Source of the DNA: Locusta migratoria | Taxonomy: Eukaryota; Arthropoda; Insecta; Orthoptera; Acrididae | DNA: 64,000 bases | NCBI GenBank assembly: GCA_026315105.1 | Contig: CM048744.1 | Location: 930,681,503 to 930,745,502 of the forward strand | Reading direction: 5' to 3' | Shown here: piece by piece, positions 45,168 to 56,405 of the stretch | How positions within the stretch are numbered: position 1 is the stretch's first letter | Layout: each line of letters starts with the position of its first letter | Program-made: the position numbers and the translations under genes | The notes under the pieces: generated by a model | Databases searched by the model: none | What the model saw: only the letters and a program-made list of their open reading frames with translations | What the model was told of the DNA's origin: nothing

Positions 45168-45481
45168 ATGCGCCTCGGTTGCACAGTGGTAGAGTGCCAG
45201 ACTACAAATCCAAAGGTCGCGAGTTCGATCCCCGCTAGGTCCTAGGATTTTTATCTGTCACTTTCCACTTCTTTCACCTCTGGCAGTATTGCTCATGTGA
45301 AATATACCGAGTAGCACCGTGGTTCGGAACCCACGTTAAACTGTAGGTCCCCCTATAACTGGCTGGCTAAGTCAGTTCGAAGGTCGGAGGAAGGCAACGG
45401 CATACCACCTCCAAACAGGGCCATGCATAGTAAAGCACTGTGGTGTTCAAACCAATCTTCGGATTGTTGACTCCTTTACCT
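45168..45481 (+). mobile_element. SINE-2, full length with TSD
   Basis: Full family copy. A perfect 12-bp TSD, TTTATTCGTACT, at 45156-45167 and 45482-45493 fixes the true ends of SINE-2 in this window: ATGCGCCTCGG at the 5' end and CCTTTACCTT at the 3' end. Confidence 0.96.
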
Positions 45482-45493
45482 TTTATTCGTACT

Positions 45494-46149
45494 TTAACAC
45501 AGTGCGTGTAGAAGGTCTCAATTTTTGCGAACACAGAAATGCAAAATTTGAAAAAGTTGGCCGACTTAGGCAAGTACCTCACAATGAAGCGAAGTTTGAG
45601 TAATAGCTGTGATGATTTTCCTGGGAGGACGAGAGATAATGGAAGAAAACTGCGTGGAACCAGTGGGGCGTTCGTAATTCAATGTCGAATCCATTAAAAC
45701 TCGTGGTAATAAACGCTGCGTCCTTGGGTTAGGAAATGAGTGAGGGACGAGAGGTAGAGGAAGCGCCATGGTGTCGCAGAGATAGCAGCAGCAGCAGGCA
45801 AGGCCGGCAGGGGAGGGGATCGTGGTGGTCGTGAGTCAGCCGCTGCAGCAGCCGCGGAGCGCACGCCGCGGCCCGGTCGTGGTCGTGACGTACCGACAGC
45901 AGGAGCAGGCCGACACGTCGCGTCACGTTCAGGCGGCCGCTACTTTCACGGCGACCCACCGCAACAGTGGCAGCGCCCTCCCAGCTGCTCATAGACCACG
46001 CATGCCCTACACTGACGGGGCGCTTAGGTGCTCAATACTTATTGCGCAGTACACAGCACTGCGCAATAATATTCACCCTCTGAGACTGAGGGAGCAAGTT
46101 GTTGTTGGAAGGGGCTAAACTGCAACGGTTAGCAGTCCCTTGTTCTAGT
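45494..46149. other. No gene recognised
   Basis: 45770-46010 is GC-rich with frames on both strands and no domain. Confidence 0.5.
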
Positions 46150-46426
46150 CTGACAAGGGGAGACCGCCAATTGTGAAATTCAGATTCGATTCATACTGCG
46201 CATAATGAAAGCTCATAGCCAGAGGTGTAATTTGGCAAAGCAACAAGATGCATTCCTCAGCCGTTGTTGAGAAAATCGACAATTAAAAAAAAAAAGAAAG
46301 AAAGAAAAAGTATTTCCGGTGAAACACCCTCTACGATGAGTAATATTGTACAGAGGCGTGGCGTAGCGGTAAGCGCTCGGGTTCGTAATTCGAAGGTCGC
46401 TGGATCTAATCTCGCGGCATGCAACA

Positions 46427-46458
<32 letters not shown>

Positions 46459-46469
46459 TTAATTCAAAT

Positions 46470-46517
<48 letters not shown>
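46427..46517. repeat. (TTA)n and (CA)n microsatellites
   Basis: TTA repeats at about 46430-46459 and CA repeats at about 46473-46517, directly before a SINE-2 in minus orientation. Confidence 0.95.
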
Positions 46518-46519
<2 letters not shown>

Positions 46520-46818
46520 AAAGCACTCAACAATCCGAAGATTGGTTTGAACACCACATTGCTTTACTAGGCATGGCCCTGTTTGGAGGTGGTATGCGTT
46601 GCCTTCCTCCGACCTTCGAACTGACTTACCCAGCCAGTTATAGGGGGACCTACAGTTTAACGTGGGTTCCGAACCACGGTGCTACTCGATATTTTTCACA
46701 TGAGCAATACTGCCAGAGGTGAAAGAAGTGGAAAGTGACAAAAATCCTAGGACCTGGCGGGGATCGAACCCGCGACCTTTGGATTTGTAGTCTGGCACTC
46801 TACCACTCTGCAACCGAT

Positions 46819-46822
<4 letters not shown>
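46518..46822 (-). mobile_element. SINE-2
   Basis: Complete, lying between a CA tract and an AT tract; the two tracts hide any TSD. The B-box arm GGGATCGAACCCGCGACCTT is well kept. Confidence 0.93.

Positions 46823-46869
<47 letters not shown>
46823..46869. repeat. (AT)n microsatellite
   Basis: About 23 AT repeats at the head end of the SINE-2. Confidence 0.97.
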
Positions 46870-46874
<5 letters not shown>

Positions 46875-47209
46875 TTACAAAAAAAATAATAATAATAAAG
46901 TTGCATGCCGCGGGATTCGATACGGTGACCTTCGGATTACCAACCCGAGCGCTTACCGCTGCGCCACGCCTCTGTACAATATAACTCATCCTAGAGATCG
47001 AAGAGAGTATTTCACCGCAACGGATTTTTTTTTTTTTGTCTATTTTCTCAACAACGGCTGAGAAGTGCATCTTGGTGCTTTGCCAAATTACACCTATGAC
47101 CATGAGCTTTTATTATGCGCAGTATGAATCGAAGCTGATTTTCACAATTGGCGGCCTCCCCTTGTGAGAGGTAAAACATTGTGTTAAGCGTTCCTAAGTA
47201 AATGCGTTA

Positions 47210-47640
47210 ACATGTCACAGTTTAAAAGGAACAGGTAAATATGAAGAAAGGATACAAGTAAAAACGAAGAAGGGATAATGGCTGAAACCGTTTTTTCTGG
47301 GTGATCACAGAAATATAAGGAACACATCCAGCCACTCTGGGACACCTACCTAGAAGACAGAGCAATGACAGACACACACGAACTTTAAATGGATTTGTAA
47401 AATCCACACTCACGGATAAAATTTAAAACAGAATCAACCATGGAGGCATTGTCGGCTAAAGCAAGCTGCAAAGCGTCAGGGATATTAAAATGTCGTCGAT
47501 TTGCGGCTAAATTGCGGCATTCAAGTAAGATGTGGGCGACAGTCGAAGGCGCACCACATCGACACTGACGAGGGTTCTCGCGGCGCAGAAGGTGACCATG
47601 CGTGAGTCAAGTATAGCAAAGAACAACCGACTCCCTGCGA
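47210..47640 (-). mobile_element. I-like LINE 3' fragment
   Basis: The minus strand reads LTHGHLLRRENPRQCRCGAP, then STVAHILLECRNL, then NIPDALQLALADNASM in one frame. CRCG...HILLEC is the C-terminal Cys/His motif of RNase H-bearing I-like LINEs. Upstream domains are missing. Confidence 0.75.
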
Positions 47641-48096
47641 GAAGCCGTCAGGGCAGTCAGCAGACGTCAATGTATTTTATTTTTAATCGTCTTTAATGGT
47701 GCCAACAATATTGTAAGGCACACTACAGGTGGCGGTCTCTAACGGAGCCACGAGGTATCACCTAAACGACGTTGACATGCACAGTACACTCTGGAGGCCT
47801 GTAGGTGTATCATTTTAACAGATTTTAAATTTTAATGTAATCATGTATCAACAGTGGACAACGTACAGATTTTATCAGTCATTTGCTTCACGCAGTGTAT
47901 TATTACGGTTGGAATAAGGTAAACCTGCAAATGTGACTTTTCTAGCATTAATACCAACTTCTGGTTTAATGGTTTTTTAATGTGAACAGAGTAACTTAAT
48001 GCTTGTAACTCTTTTTGTAGGCCAACGGTTTGAAAATGAACGACTAAGTCCGAAACTAGTTAGCATCTCATAAATAGTGTAATTGTGACGGAAAAA
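47641..48096. other. Unassigned, with a repeat motif near 48030
   Basis: AT-rich. TTTGAAAATGAACGACTAAG and TCCGAAACTAGTTAGCATCT (48030-48066) have the same CTGAA-ATG...CGAAAC layout as at 32979 and 20899. Confidence 0.45.
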
Positions 48097-48098
48097 TA

Positions 48099-49387
48099 CG
48101 AGGGTAAGTCAATTATTATCCGCAATTTAGTTATATTTTTGTTTATGTTGGTAGTACTGTCGTTTTACGTTGATGACGCATGCTTTGTTTATTTTATGTT
48201 ATATCCTTGCAATTTTCATGCTTCTACGTTAGCTTCGTTGTCGCTGCCGTGCTGTTAATCATGGCTGCTCCGCTGTCTATTTGCACCAAAGAATAGCAAC
48301 GTTCAGTGATACGTTTTTTGTGGGCGGAAGGTGTATCAGGGGCCGAAATTCATAGAAGACTTTCAGTATAGTACGGGAGCAGTGTTTTGCCACAACGAAG
48401 TGTGTACGAGTCGATTGAAAAATTCCTAAATGGTCGCACGAGTGTTAAGCACGATGAAGGAGCCGGACGACCGTTTAACGCCACAAATGAAAAAACCATG
48501 ACGTGAAATGATTCTCTTAGACGATTAACTATTGATGAAGTGGCTCGTCGTCTGCAAATTAGTCATGGTTCTGCCAACGAAATTATTCACAACAGACTTG
48601 GGTTTCGTAAAGTTTGTGCAAGATGGGTCCCAAAACAACTCACACTGTTGCATAAGCAAACGCGTCTCGACATCTGCAAAAAACATTTGGATCGGTATGG
48701 TAATGAAGGGGACAACTACTTAGATAGAATCATTACTGGTGACGAAACATGGATCCATCATTACGAACCGGAGAGTAAACGGCAGAGAATGGAATGGAAA
48801 CATCCAAATTCGCCGTGCAAGAAGAAATTCAAGACCCAACCGTCCGCAGGAAAACTGATGCTTACGGTTTTTTGGGATGCACGAGGTCCTGTACTGGAAC
48901 ATTATGGTGAAAGGGGTACAACAATAAACAGTGTACGTTACAATGAGATGCTTACTGACAGGCTAAAGGCTGCAATTCGAAGCAAACGCCGACGATTGCT
49001 GTCAGAAGGTGGTGTGTTGTTGCACAAGAATGCCCGTCCGCATACTGCTGTCTACACTGCTGAAACGCTCCAGAAACTCAAATTCGAAGTACTGGATCAT
49101 CCTCTTTATAGTCCCGATCTTGCCCCTTCTATCACTTGTTTGGTCCACCCAAACAGGCATTAAGGTGCAGTCGATTTGACTCTGACGAAGCAGTGAAGGA
49201 AGCGGTGCATTCCTGGCTCGCATCTCAACCGAAAACCTTTTATGAGGGCATAAGGAAGGTTGTAGAGCGGACGAAGTGAATTGAAAAGCAAGGAGGCTAT
49301 GTCGAAAACTAATGTTCTTGTAAGTTTCGTATTTTATTACAATAAAATTTTATAACTACTTTGCGGATAATAATTGGCTTACCCTCG
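48099..49387 (+). mobile_element. Mariner element with both ends
   Basis: Terminal repeats CGAGGGTAAGTCAATTATTA (left) and its inverted match with one change (right), about 30 bp, flanked by TA at 48097-48098 and 49388-49389. The 1,289-bp length is normal for mariner. The transposase is on the plus strand and is inactive (next entry). Confidence 0.95.
48261..49279 (+). pseudogene. Mariner transposase, inactivated
   Basis: Length equals about 340 codons, as usual for mariner. N-terminal helix-turn-helix region: RSVIRFLWAEGVSGAEIHRR, then DEVARRLQISHGSANEIIH. The first catalytic aspartate is intact in ITGDETWIHHYEPESKRQ (codon at 48741). The second site reads HKNARPH, with lysine (49026-49028) for the required aspartate. 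The third, in SPDLAPSDYHLF, is removed by an apparent 4-base deletion near 49130 that also shifts the frame. The end (EAVHSWLASQPKTFYEGIRK) is in the shifted frame. In-frame stops lie at 48294, 48369 and 48504. The open stretch is 48540-49163. Confidence 0.95.
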
Positions 49388-49389
49388 TA

Positions 49390-50401
49390 AATTGTTTGCT
49401 ATATAATTGACAAGTGGTGGGTGATTTGCCTCAGTACTGTATTGAGTACGACATGGGGACTGGAGATGTTCATCGAAGACTCTCCTGGTGGATGGCTAGA
49501 CCACAGCAGCAGTATGAGCTGTCGCCGTCCTAGGCCGCCCCCAGTAGCTGTCGAGTGCAGAGGTCGACGGCCGCCCAGAGACGGGCTGCGGCTCAGGTTT
49601 CTAAATACGGGCTGCTCTAGGCGCACCGGCACCGGCGGTCGCCTTGTCTGGACGCCAGATGGCTATCGGCCCGGTCGCCGCTCCCGACCTGTCTCCAGCC
49701 TCACTGCATGGTCTCCCTGACGAGCGAGACAGCCGCGCTGCTCAACTGTCCACTGTGACCGGCAGCCAATGTCTGGAGAACACTCCACACCACACCAACT
49801 AGACCAATGCCACAGCGAAGGAGGAAAGATTACAGTGTGTGGCATAATAAGTCTTGGCATTTGTAAAAGTTGAAACTCAATCTTTTGTGTCCAAATACCA
49901 ATTTTTCCCTCATCGTAGTTTTGACTTTAGTGCCTGTCGTATCCGCCGCCGCCCAACCGACTCGGCGCGCCACACCATCGCTGACGCCGCACCAGGAAAT
50001 CCACTACTGCCGCGAGTGAACGCGTCGTCTGCTGGGCTAGCGGCAGAGTATGCACATCACAGTCGATACGAGCCATCCAGACGGCGCTTCCTTCGCCACC
50101 AGAGGACTGCTGACAACAAGCGCAACGATTGGCCGAACCTGTCAATAAAGCGAGCCACAGAGCCACTTCCAGCAGTTCTAGTCTCGCCTTGGGTTCTTCG
50201 AGAAGAAACCTGATACTGACCAATTACCGGATTGGACTCTTCGCTACGCTATGGGAAGTTCTGTTTGCCTTTTTGGTGTTTATGAACTTTGTCACGGATT
50301 GTAAGGCCACTGCTAGTATCAGACTTTCTGCTAAGTGTCTGTTTCAGTATGCAAGAACCAGTTTATTTAATTTGCAAAGGCATCGATACACCCGAGCCCA
50401 T
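49390..50401. other. GC-rich, no gene recognised
   Basis: 49480-49740 and 49940-50200 are GC- and CpG-rich, each with opposed open frames lacking domains. Possibly LTR-like or a CpG island; no ends were identified. Confidence 0.45.
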
Positions 50402-50459
50402 CTGCAGTTACTTAGCGTCTAACTGATGAACTGCAGTTACTTAGCGTCTAACTGATGAA
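50402..50459. repeat. Perfect 29-bp tandem duplication
   Basis: CTGCAGTTACTTAGCGTCTA plus AACTGATGAA-type unit; 50402-50430 and 50431-50459 are identical. Confidence 0.95.
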
Positions 50460-50539
50460 CACGGTTTACAGCCCATGACATGTTCCTTGCTCGACTCTTG
50501 TAAGATACAACACGGGCTGGGCGAGACTGTTATGCCACA

Positions 50540-50725
50540 GGTATAACGTCCCGTCGACAGCGTGATCATTAGAAACACAGCGCAAGCGCGGACTATTTTT
50601 GTGAACGATGAGGAAGGAAACCAATTATTTTTGTAAAAGATTGGGAAGGAAACCGATCGTGCATTTTCAGAGGAATCATCTTGGCATTTTGGCGGTGTGG
50701 TTCAGTATTTCGTCTGGACTCTAGT
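50540..50725 (-). mobile_element. SINE-3, strongly diverged
   Basis: The tail CGTCCCGTCGACAGCGTGAT and a body with GGAAGGAAACCGATCGTGCA and CATCTTGGCATTT remain; the head is degraded. Limits are uncertain. Confidence 0.55.
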
Positions 50726-51795
50726 AAAATTATCAAATGTCGTGAGAATCCAAAAGGATCCCAACCAGGCTTGACAAAAAATTTTACGGAACACAGAACT
50801 TAGCCAATTCACTGTATAGCTAAATGTTGGTTAGTTGACTGACAGGATGAGGATGATAACAGACTAAACAGGCTCATCAGAATTTCCATAGAGAAAGTGT
50901 TTTGATATATTCGAACACTACAACCGAGGCAGCTAAAAAACGCAATGCACCTCACATGCCCCGTGAATAAAAAAAATGAACCCGGAAAGGTTCAACCTAC
51001 CACTGGGTCATTACAGGCACCATTCAACACAGCACGTCCTTACAAAGAATTAATGTGCACCGCAGAAATAAGAGAAACCAAATCTAATAGGGACTGAAAA
51101 CTGAGTCAAAGATGGATGAAAGGACTCACTGTGGGGATCCCCTGGACTAAGTATTCATCATGAGACTGCTTTACCCCTCCTCCGGAAGCTGATTAAAACA
51201 TTACAACTGACAATAAAAACCATTTTGACGGTAAAAACTAAGAATCAATTCAACCTACAAGTAAATCGCGCACAAATACTAGAGGCGACAGTCTATACTG
51301 GGCCCAAGGAGGGCCAAAAGAAGCGGCGCAAACCACCAAGATATGAACTCCTGACCTTTAGGCTCCACAAACAAAATGTGAGGGTGGATCGTTGCTATGA
51401 GGTAATCTCGAATGATCGTTCCGGAAACGACACGGGACGGAGAGAAAAATTAACGGATTGCAGCAATAATTTCCTTGTTATTGCTTGGTTAAATTCCGAT
51501 TAGCGTAACAAGGTCAACCAGATACTGTACTATGGGTTCACTTTCTTGAGTACATTACAGAGGAATGCTGATGCAACCACGCTGCTCACTACAGCCTGTG
51601 ACCTTTTAAAGAACAACGCACAGATTAAAAGATGAGATTCGGTATTTAAATACTACGCTGGTTTTCAATACCATCATATTAATTTGTCTTCAGTTTTTCT
51701 CTGACAATTAATGCCGATCGGAGCCACGAAGGAGAAGGGAAAGCGTCTGAGTTACTTGAAGCTTAACAGTTCTGCTCAATCAGCTCGAAATGGCT
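50726..51795. other. No gene recognised
   Basis: The frame at 51225-51503 has no domain. No repeat signature seen. Confidence 0.45.
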
Positions 51796-51797
51796 GT

Positions 51798-53068
51798 TTA
51801 TTATTATTACTGTTATTATTATTAGGGCGCAAAACTACTTAGGTCATTAGCGCCCAACACTGCCCATAGTAAAATCGAACCGGGGTTAGAACTTAAATGG
51901 CTTTCGCCATATTTGCACGATGTATAAAAAGTAAAACTCGGCCAGCAGAATGTGGATTACCAGCTAAAATATCAGACATTTCGAATGGTAAACATAGATC
52001 ATGACGTAGACGATTAAAAAACGGACATTGCACTAAAATGTGGTTCACGGCAAAAGGTTCATCACAGTGCTCACATAAGCGAGCAGGATCACCACGAAGT
52101 AAATAATGGTGGCTATAACGGCAGTGGCCAATATGAAGCCGGGCCAGGACAATCTCCTCTCGACGAGAGGATCGAAATGACGTTGACCAAAGATCAGGCA
52201 CAGGTATAAGGGCCCGCAATTATCCTCTGACAATGATGATCAATGTAAAAACCAACGTGAGATGATACGCCGGGAGACACCAGCGCGAAGGTCATCAGAG
52301 GTAGTAGAAAAGGTAGACAGCCGAGGGAGGATAACTGCCTCCTTGGCAGCCGTATCCGCAGACTCATTCCCCAACACTCCCATGTGGCCAGGGACCCACA
52401 GAAACGTCACAGTTGTTCCGGTCGCTTAAAGAGAAGTAAGACAATTGCGGATGCTTTGCACCAGGGGATGGGCCGGATATAGCGTGCGGAGGCTCAAAAG
52501 AGCACTCACAGAGTCCGAGCAAATGACACTCTTATTGAGCGAGTTTCGCCGGACGTATTGGGTGGCTTGATATAATTCATACAGCTCAGCTGAAAAATTG
52601 GAACTTCACTCAGGGAGACGATATTTAAACGAGGCGTTGTCAAGCACAAAGGCACACCCGACACCCTGATCTGTATTTGAGCCATCAGTGTAGATGAACA
52701 AATTGTCATCAAATTTGAACCGGAGTGCGAGAAATTCTCTCCGGTAAACGAAACTAGGTGTGGAATCCTTTGGAAGAGAATGAAGGTTCAAGTTAATACG
52801 AACTTCGAGCTTAGCCACGATGGAGAGGTGTTCTCTCCAGTCGAGAAAGTAGCAGGCATTGTAACGCCGAGCTGGCCAAGTAACGAACGCAAGCGAACTC
52901 CCGGTGGTAGCAAAGCAGTCGGGCGCATGGCAAAGAGACCGTCAAGTGAGTCATTAAAGAAAACTGCACACGTTCGGTGTCCTCGCAAGAAATGGCTGTG
53001 TGTGGTCAGGGCGAGACGCACAATCGAGTATTTCCGTATCGCGTTTATTACGGAGAGCACGAACTTCC
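51798..53068 (-). mobile_element. I-like LINE with RNase H domain, decayed
   Basis: On the minus strand, frame 52606-52818 has NLHSLPKDSTPSFVYRREF, then FIYTDGSNTDQGVGCAFVLD. YTDGS starts an RNase H domain and its aspartate is catalytic. Frame 51893-52219 follows with LARLHIGHCRYSHHYLLRGD, CEHCDEPFAVNHILVQCPFF, the C-terminal Cys/His motif. The 3' end is GCGCCCTAATAATAATAAC, a TAA-type tail as in I elements. Several frameshifts. The 5' side stops at the junction with the LINE at 53069; no clear continuation was seen beyond 54961. Confidence 0.8.
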
Positions 53069-54916
53069 CAACTACATCTACATCCACACTCCGCAATTCA
53101 CCGTAAGGTGCGTGGCGGAGGGTACACTGTACCACTACTAGGCATTTTCTTTCCTCTTCCACTCCCAAATTGAACGAGGAAAAAAAGAATGCCTATATTC
53201 CTCCGTACGGGCCCTAATTTCTCTTATCTTGTCTTTGTGATCTTTGAGCGAAATGTAAGTAGCCGGCAGCAAGATCGTACTAAACTCAGCTTCAAATTCC
53301 GGCCCTCTACATTTACTTAACAGAAATTCACGAAAAGAACGTCGTCTTTCTTCCAGCGATCCCCAACTGAGTTGCCGGAGCATTTCTGTGACACTCGCGA
53401 ATTGGTCGAACCTACCGGTAACAAATCTAGCTGCTCGACTCTGAACTGCCTCTATGTTTTCCTTTAAACTGATCTGCTGCGGGTCCCAAACACTTCAGCA
53501 ATACTCGAGACGTGGTCGTACAAGCGTTATATACGCGGTCTCCTTTACAGATGAAGTACTTCGTCTCAAAATTCTCATAATAAATCGAAGTCAGCTGTCC
53601 GCCTTATTCACAACTGTCCTTACATGCTCGTTCCATTTCATATCGCTCTGCAATGTTACGCCTAGATATTTGAACGACGCGACAACATTAAGAAGCTTAC
53701 TACTAGTACTGTATTCAAACATTATGGGATTGCTTTTTCTACTCATTCGCATCACCTTACATTTTTCTACATTGAGAGATAGCTGCCATTCTTCGCACCA
53801 ACTAGAAATTTTGTCTAAGTCATCCGGTATGCTATTACAGTCAGTTACAGACGACACCCTCCCCTACACCACAGCATCATCAGCAAACAGCCGCAAATTA
53901 CAGCTTACTCTGTCCATCAGGTCATTTATATAGATAGAAAATAATAGCGGTCTTATCACACTCCCCTGGGGCACACCTGACGATACACTCGTCTCTGATG
54001 AACACTCGCCGTCGAGAACAACGTACTGCGTTTTATTACTTAGGAAGCCTTCCAGTCAGTCACAAATCTGTGAACCTAATCCATAAGATCGTATCTTCGA
54101 GAGCAGTCTGCAGTGTGGCACCGCGTCGAACGCCTTTTTGAGGTCGAGAAAAACACAATCCGCTTGTTGCCCTTCATCCATGGCTCGCAAGATGCCATGT
54201 GAGAAAAGGGGCAAGCTGAGTTTCACATGAACGATGTTTCCTAAACCCGTGCTGATTCAAGGAAAGAAGCTTTTCCGTTTTAAGGAAATTTACTATATTC
54301 GAACTGAGAATATGCTCTAAAATTCTACATGAAACTGATGTCAACGATATTGGCCTGTAATTATGTGGGTCAGTTCCCTTTCCTTTCTTATAAACGGGAG
54401 TCACCTGCGCTTTTTTCCAATCACTAGGAACTTTGCGCTGAATTAAAGATTCACGATAAATGCAAACTAAGTAGGGGGCCAATGTTGCAGAATACTCTTT
54501 GTAAAAAAGAACTGGTATTCCATCCGGACCAGCAGACTTTTTCGTATTTAGCTCTCTCAGCTGCTTCTCTACACCGGAAATACCTATTGCTATGTCGCCC
54601 ATTTCAGAATTAGTACTTTGATCAAATGATGATACATTTGTGCGGTCCTCCTGCGCGAAAGATTTCTTAAAGGTTAAATTTAGAAGTTCAGCTTTCCGTT
54701 TGCTTTCTTCTATTACTGCCCCGGAATGATCAATGAGTGACTGGACAGTGGGCTTTGACCCGCTTATTGATTTTACATAGGACCAGAATTTTTTCTGGTT
54801 CTCGGAAAGATCTTTTGCTAAGGTATGGCTGTGATAATTATTGTATGCTTCGCGCATCGATCTTTTTATAGACGCACGAATCTCTACTAACTTTTGCCTG
54901 TCATCATTTGCGTGAT
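53069..54916 (-). mobile_element. Jockey-like LINE, second family
   Basis: Runs from a pre-RT segment through the reverse transcriptase to a 3' UTR (TACGGTGAATTGCGGAGTGT) ending near 53073. Motif order on the minus strand: QHGFRKHRSCETQLA, then (shifted frame) SGVPQGSVIRPLLFSIYIND (about 53960), FADD (about 53880), FKYLGVTLQSDMKWNEHV, MLRQLSWGSLEERRRSF, WEWKRKENA. Nearly the same 45 bases lie on each side (53024-53068 and 54917-54961, two mismatches), best read as a long target-site duplication. A 3' fragment of this family is at 17212. Confidence 0.88.
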
Positions 54917-54974
54917 TCGAGTATTTCCGTATCGCGTTTATTACGGAGAACCCGAACTTCCGATCTAACAGCAA
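54174..54974 (-). CDS. LINE ORF2 fragment, pre-RT and RT start
   Basis: 266 codons open. It contains KDLSENQKKFWSYVKSISG, KQLRELNTKKSAGPDGIP, VPSDWKKAQVTPVYKKGKG, NYRPISLTSVSCRILEHIL and NQHGFRKHRSCETQLA. The W-x-x-A-x-V-x-P-x-x-K-K-G and Y-R-P-I-S-L blocks are reverse transcriptase motifs of jockey-like LINEs. After QLAPFLTWHL the frame is lost, just before the expected first catalytic aspartate block, which resumes near 54160 in another frame (CVFLDLKKAFDAVPH). The first ~19 residues (RKFGFSVINAIRKYS) come from the repeated 45-bp flank, so the true element sequence may begin later. Confidence 0.85.
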   Translation of the reverse strand: MLLDRKFGFSVINAIRKYSNHANDDRQKLVEIRASIKRSMREAYNNYHSHTLAKDLSENQKKFWSYVKSISGSKPTVQSLIDHSGAVIEESKRKAELLNLTFKKSFAQEDRTNVSSFDQSTNSEMGDIAIGISGVEKQLRELNTKKSAGPDGIPVLFYKEYSATLAPYLVCIYRESLIQRKVPSDWKKAQVTPVYKKGKGTDPHNYRPISLTSVSCRILEHILSSNIVNFLKTEKLLSLNQHGFRKHRSCETQLAPFLTWHLASHG

Positions 54975-55891
54975 CGCTTTCAGCTGTGTGGAGAATTAAG
55001 TGGCTACCGTTGACTCACTGCAGAATGAGGCAACGGGCGACCAGAGGTGAGCGCTGGAGTGCTGACTGGCTGGCTGCGATACGATCGCCTACACGGGCCG
55101 GGCGAGCGGCCACCAGCTCCTACGCTTCGTGTGCGGGGCTAAGAGAACGTGCGGTGGGCCGATTGACAGGATGTGACGTAAGGCGTAGCTGCGTTTTGCA
55201 AAGAGTAACGGGTTTTGCTCAAGCGCTCGACCCCGACGCCGATTTTCTGTGCGGTACTTCGTCACCGCCAGAATAAAGACTGCGCCACGGCGATTCAGTC
55301 TGCTTAAGAACCGCTTCTACATTGCGAAACAGCGGAGAAAGCTAATGGGTTGCGCGATGCCGCGACAAACGGTGCATAGCGCATGCAGTGCATTCTAGGA
55401 ATTAGGACGTATTAAAATCACCCGCATAAAAAAAATGTCTTGTCATGCTTCGCGTCGATAGCTCTCCTGCGTGGCTTTCTGTGTAGGCACTATCCTAAAA
55501 TCATCATTACTGTTCCTGTTGGTTAATCAGTTATATTCAGAACGAAGTCCCATAGGTGATAGTGGTGAAATCATCATTGACCATATGGCAAGCGCTTATC
55601 TTGTATGAGAGAATACTTGTGTACGAGTACTGCAGATATTAACACTAGATTGTAAGAAACCGTAGTGTTAAACCATCACTATCTATCTTACGTCCATGCT
55701 CTGCCTTGGCTGTTGCAAGTTCCAGCAAAATCGATTAATTTTGTGACAGCAATAAACATAAACGATGAACGAACAAGATTTAATCATTCAAAATAATATT
55801 AAATGAAAATTTATTGAAATATCGAAAAAGAAAACAAAACTTTAAATATACCACGTTAGTGCAAAACCTAATTCCTAAAAATTAACGAAAA
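54962..55891. other. No gene recognised
   Basis: 54990-55290 is GC-rich with a plus-strand frame (54908-55276) lacking a domain; then AT-rich. Confidence 0.45.
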
Positions 55892-55906
55892 TAGAAATTA
55901 AGAAAA

Positions 55907-56102
55907 ATGTTCAAATGTTTGTTAAGCTTAAGGGACGTAACAACGGGGTCATTAGTCCCTAAACTTACAAACTACTTATGAACTAGCTAATACTGAAGAC
56001 GGCACAAATATCCATGCCCGAGGGGGGATTCGAACGCCCTACCGTAGTAGCCGTGCAGACCGTGACTGTAGCGCCTCAATCTCCTCGGCCACCGCGGCCG
56101 GC
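55907..56102 (-). mobile_element. SINE-1
   Basis: 15-bp TSD TAGAAATTAAGAAAA at 55892-55906 and 56103-56117, the longest SINE TSD here. The B box carries one change (TTCGAACGCCC on the plus strand). Confidence 0.96.
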
Positions 56103-56207
56103 TAGAAATTAAGAAAACATACTAGTCTGAAGTAAAAAAGCGTCCAATAAACATGTATAAATGAATACCTCTTACGAGCGCTCTAAACACAGACTACCGC
56201 AACGAAA

Positions 56208-56405
56208 GCCGGCCGCAGTGGCCGAGTGGTGAGGCGCGCCAGTCACCTTTTGCACGGCCACAGTCGGGGTCCGAATCCCCCCCTCGGGCATGGTTATTTG
56301 TGCCGTCTTCAGTATTAGCTAGTTCATAAGTAGTTTGTAAGTTTAGGGACTGATGACCCCCGTAGTTAAGTCCCATAAGCTATACAAACATTTGAACATT
56401 TTTTT
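56208..56405 (+). mobile_element. SINE-1
   Basis: Head GCCGGCCGCAGTGGCCGAGT, altered B-box arm GGGGTCCGAATCCCC, full tail. No TSD. It lies about 105 bp from the copy at 55907, in opposite orientation, so the pair forms an inverted repeat of about 195-bp arms. Confidence 0.92.

Larger units (their letters stand above)
46150..47169. mobile_element. 1.02-kb inverted-repeat element with tRNA-like arms
   Basis: Left arm 46150-46425 and right arm 46900-47169 are inverted copies of about 270-276 bp (CAAGGGGAGNCCGCCAATTG outermost). Each arm ends inward with a tRNA-like unit: GAGGCGTGGCGTAGCGGTAA and AAGCGCTCGGGTTCGTAATT, then GCGGCATGCAAC and a TTA repeat. The units thus lie tail to tail. The centre holds a CA tract, a SINE-2 and an AT tract. 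It could be a foldback element or two opposed retroposons of one family. No clear outer TSD. Confidence 0.8.

Noticed and set aside
53454..53933. 159-codon plus-strand frame
   Set aside because: It is the antisense shadow of the LINE reverse transcriptase on the minus strand.
54908..55276. 122-codon plus-strand frame
   Set aside because: It overlaps the LINE flank and a GC-rich patch; no domain.
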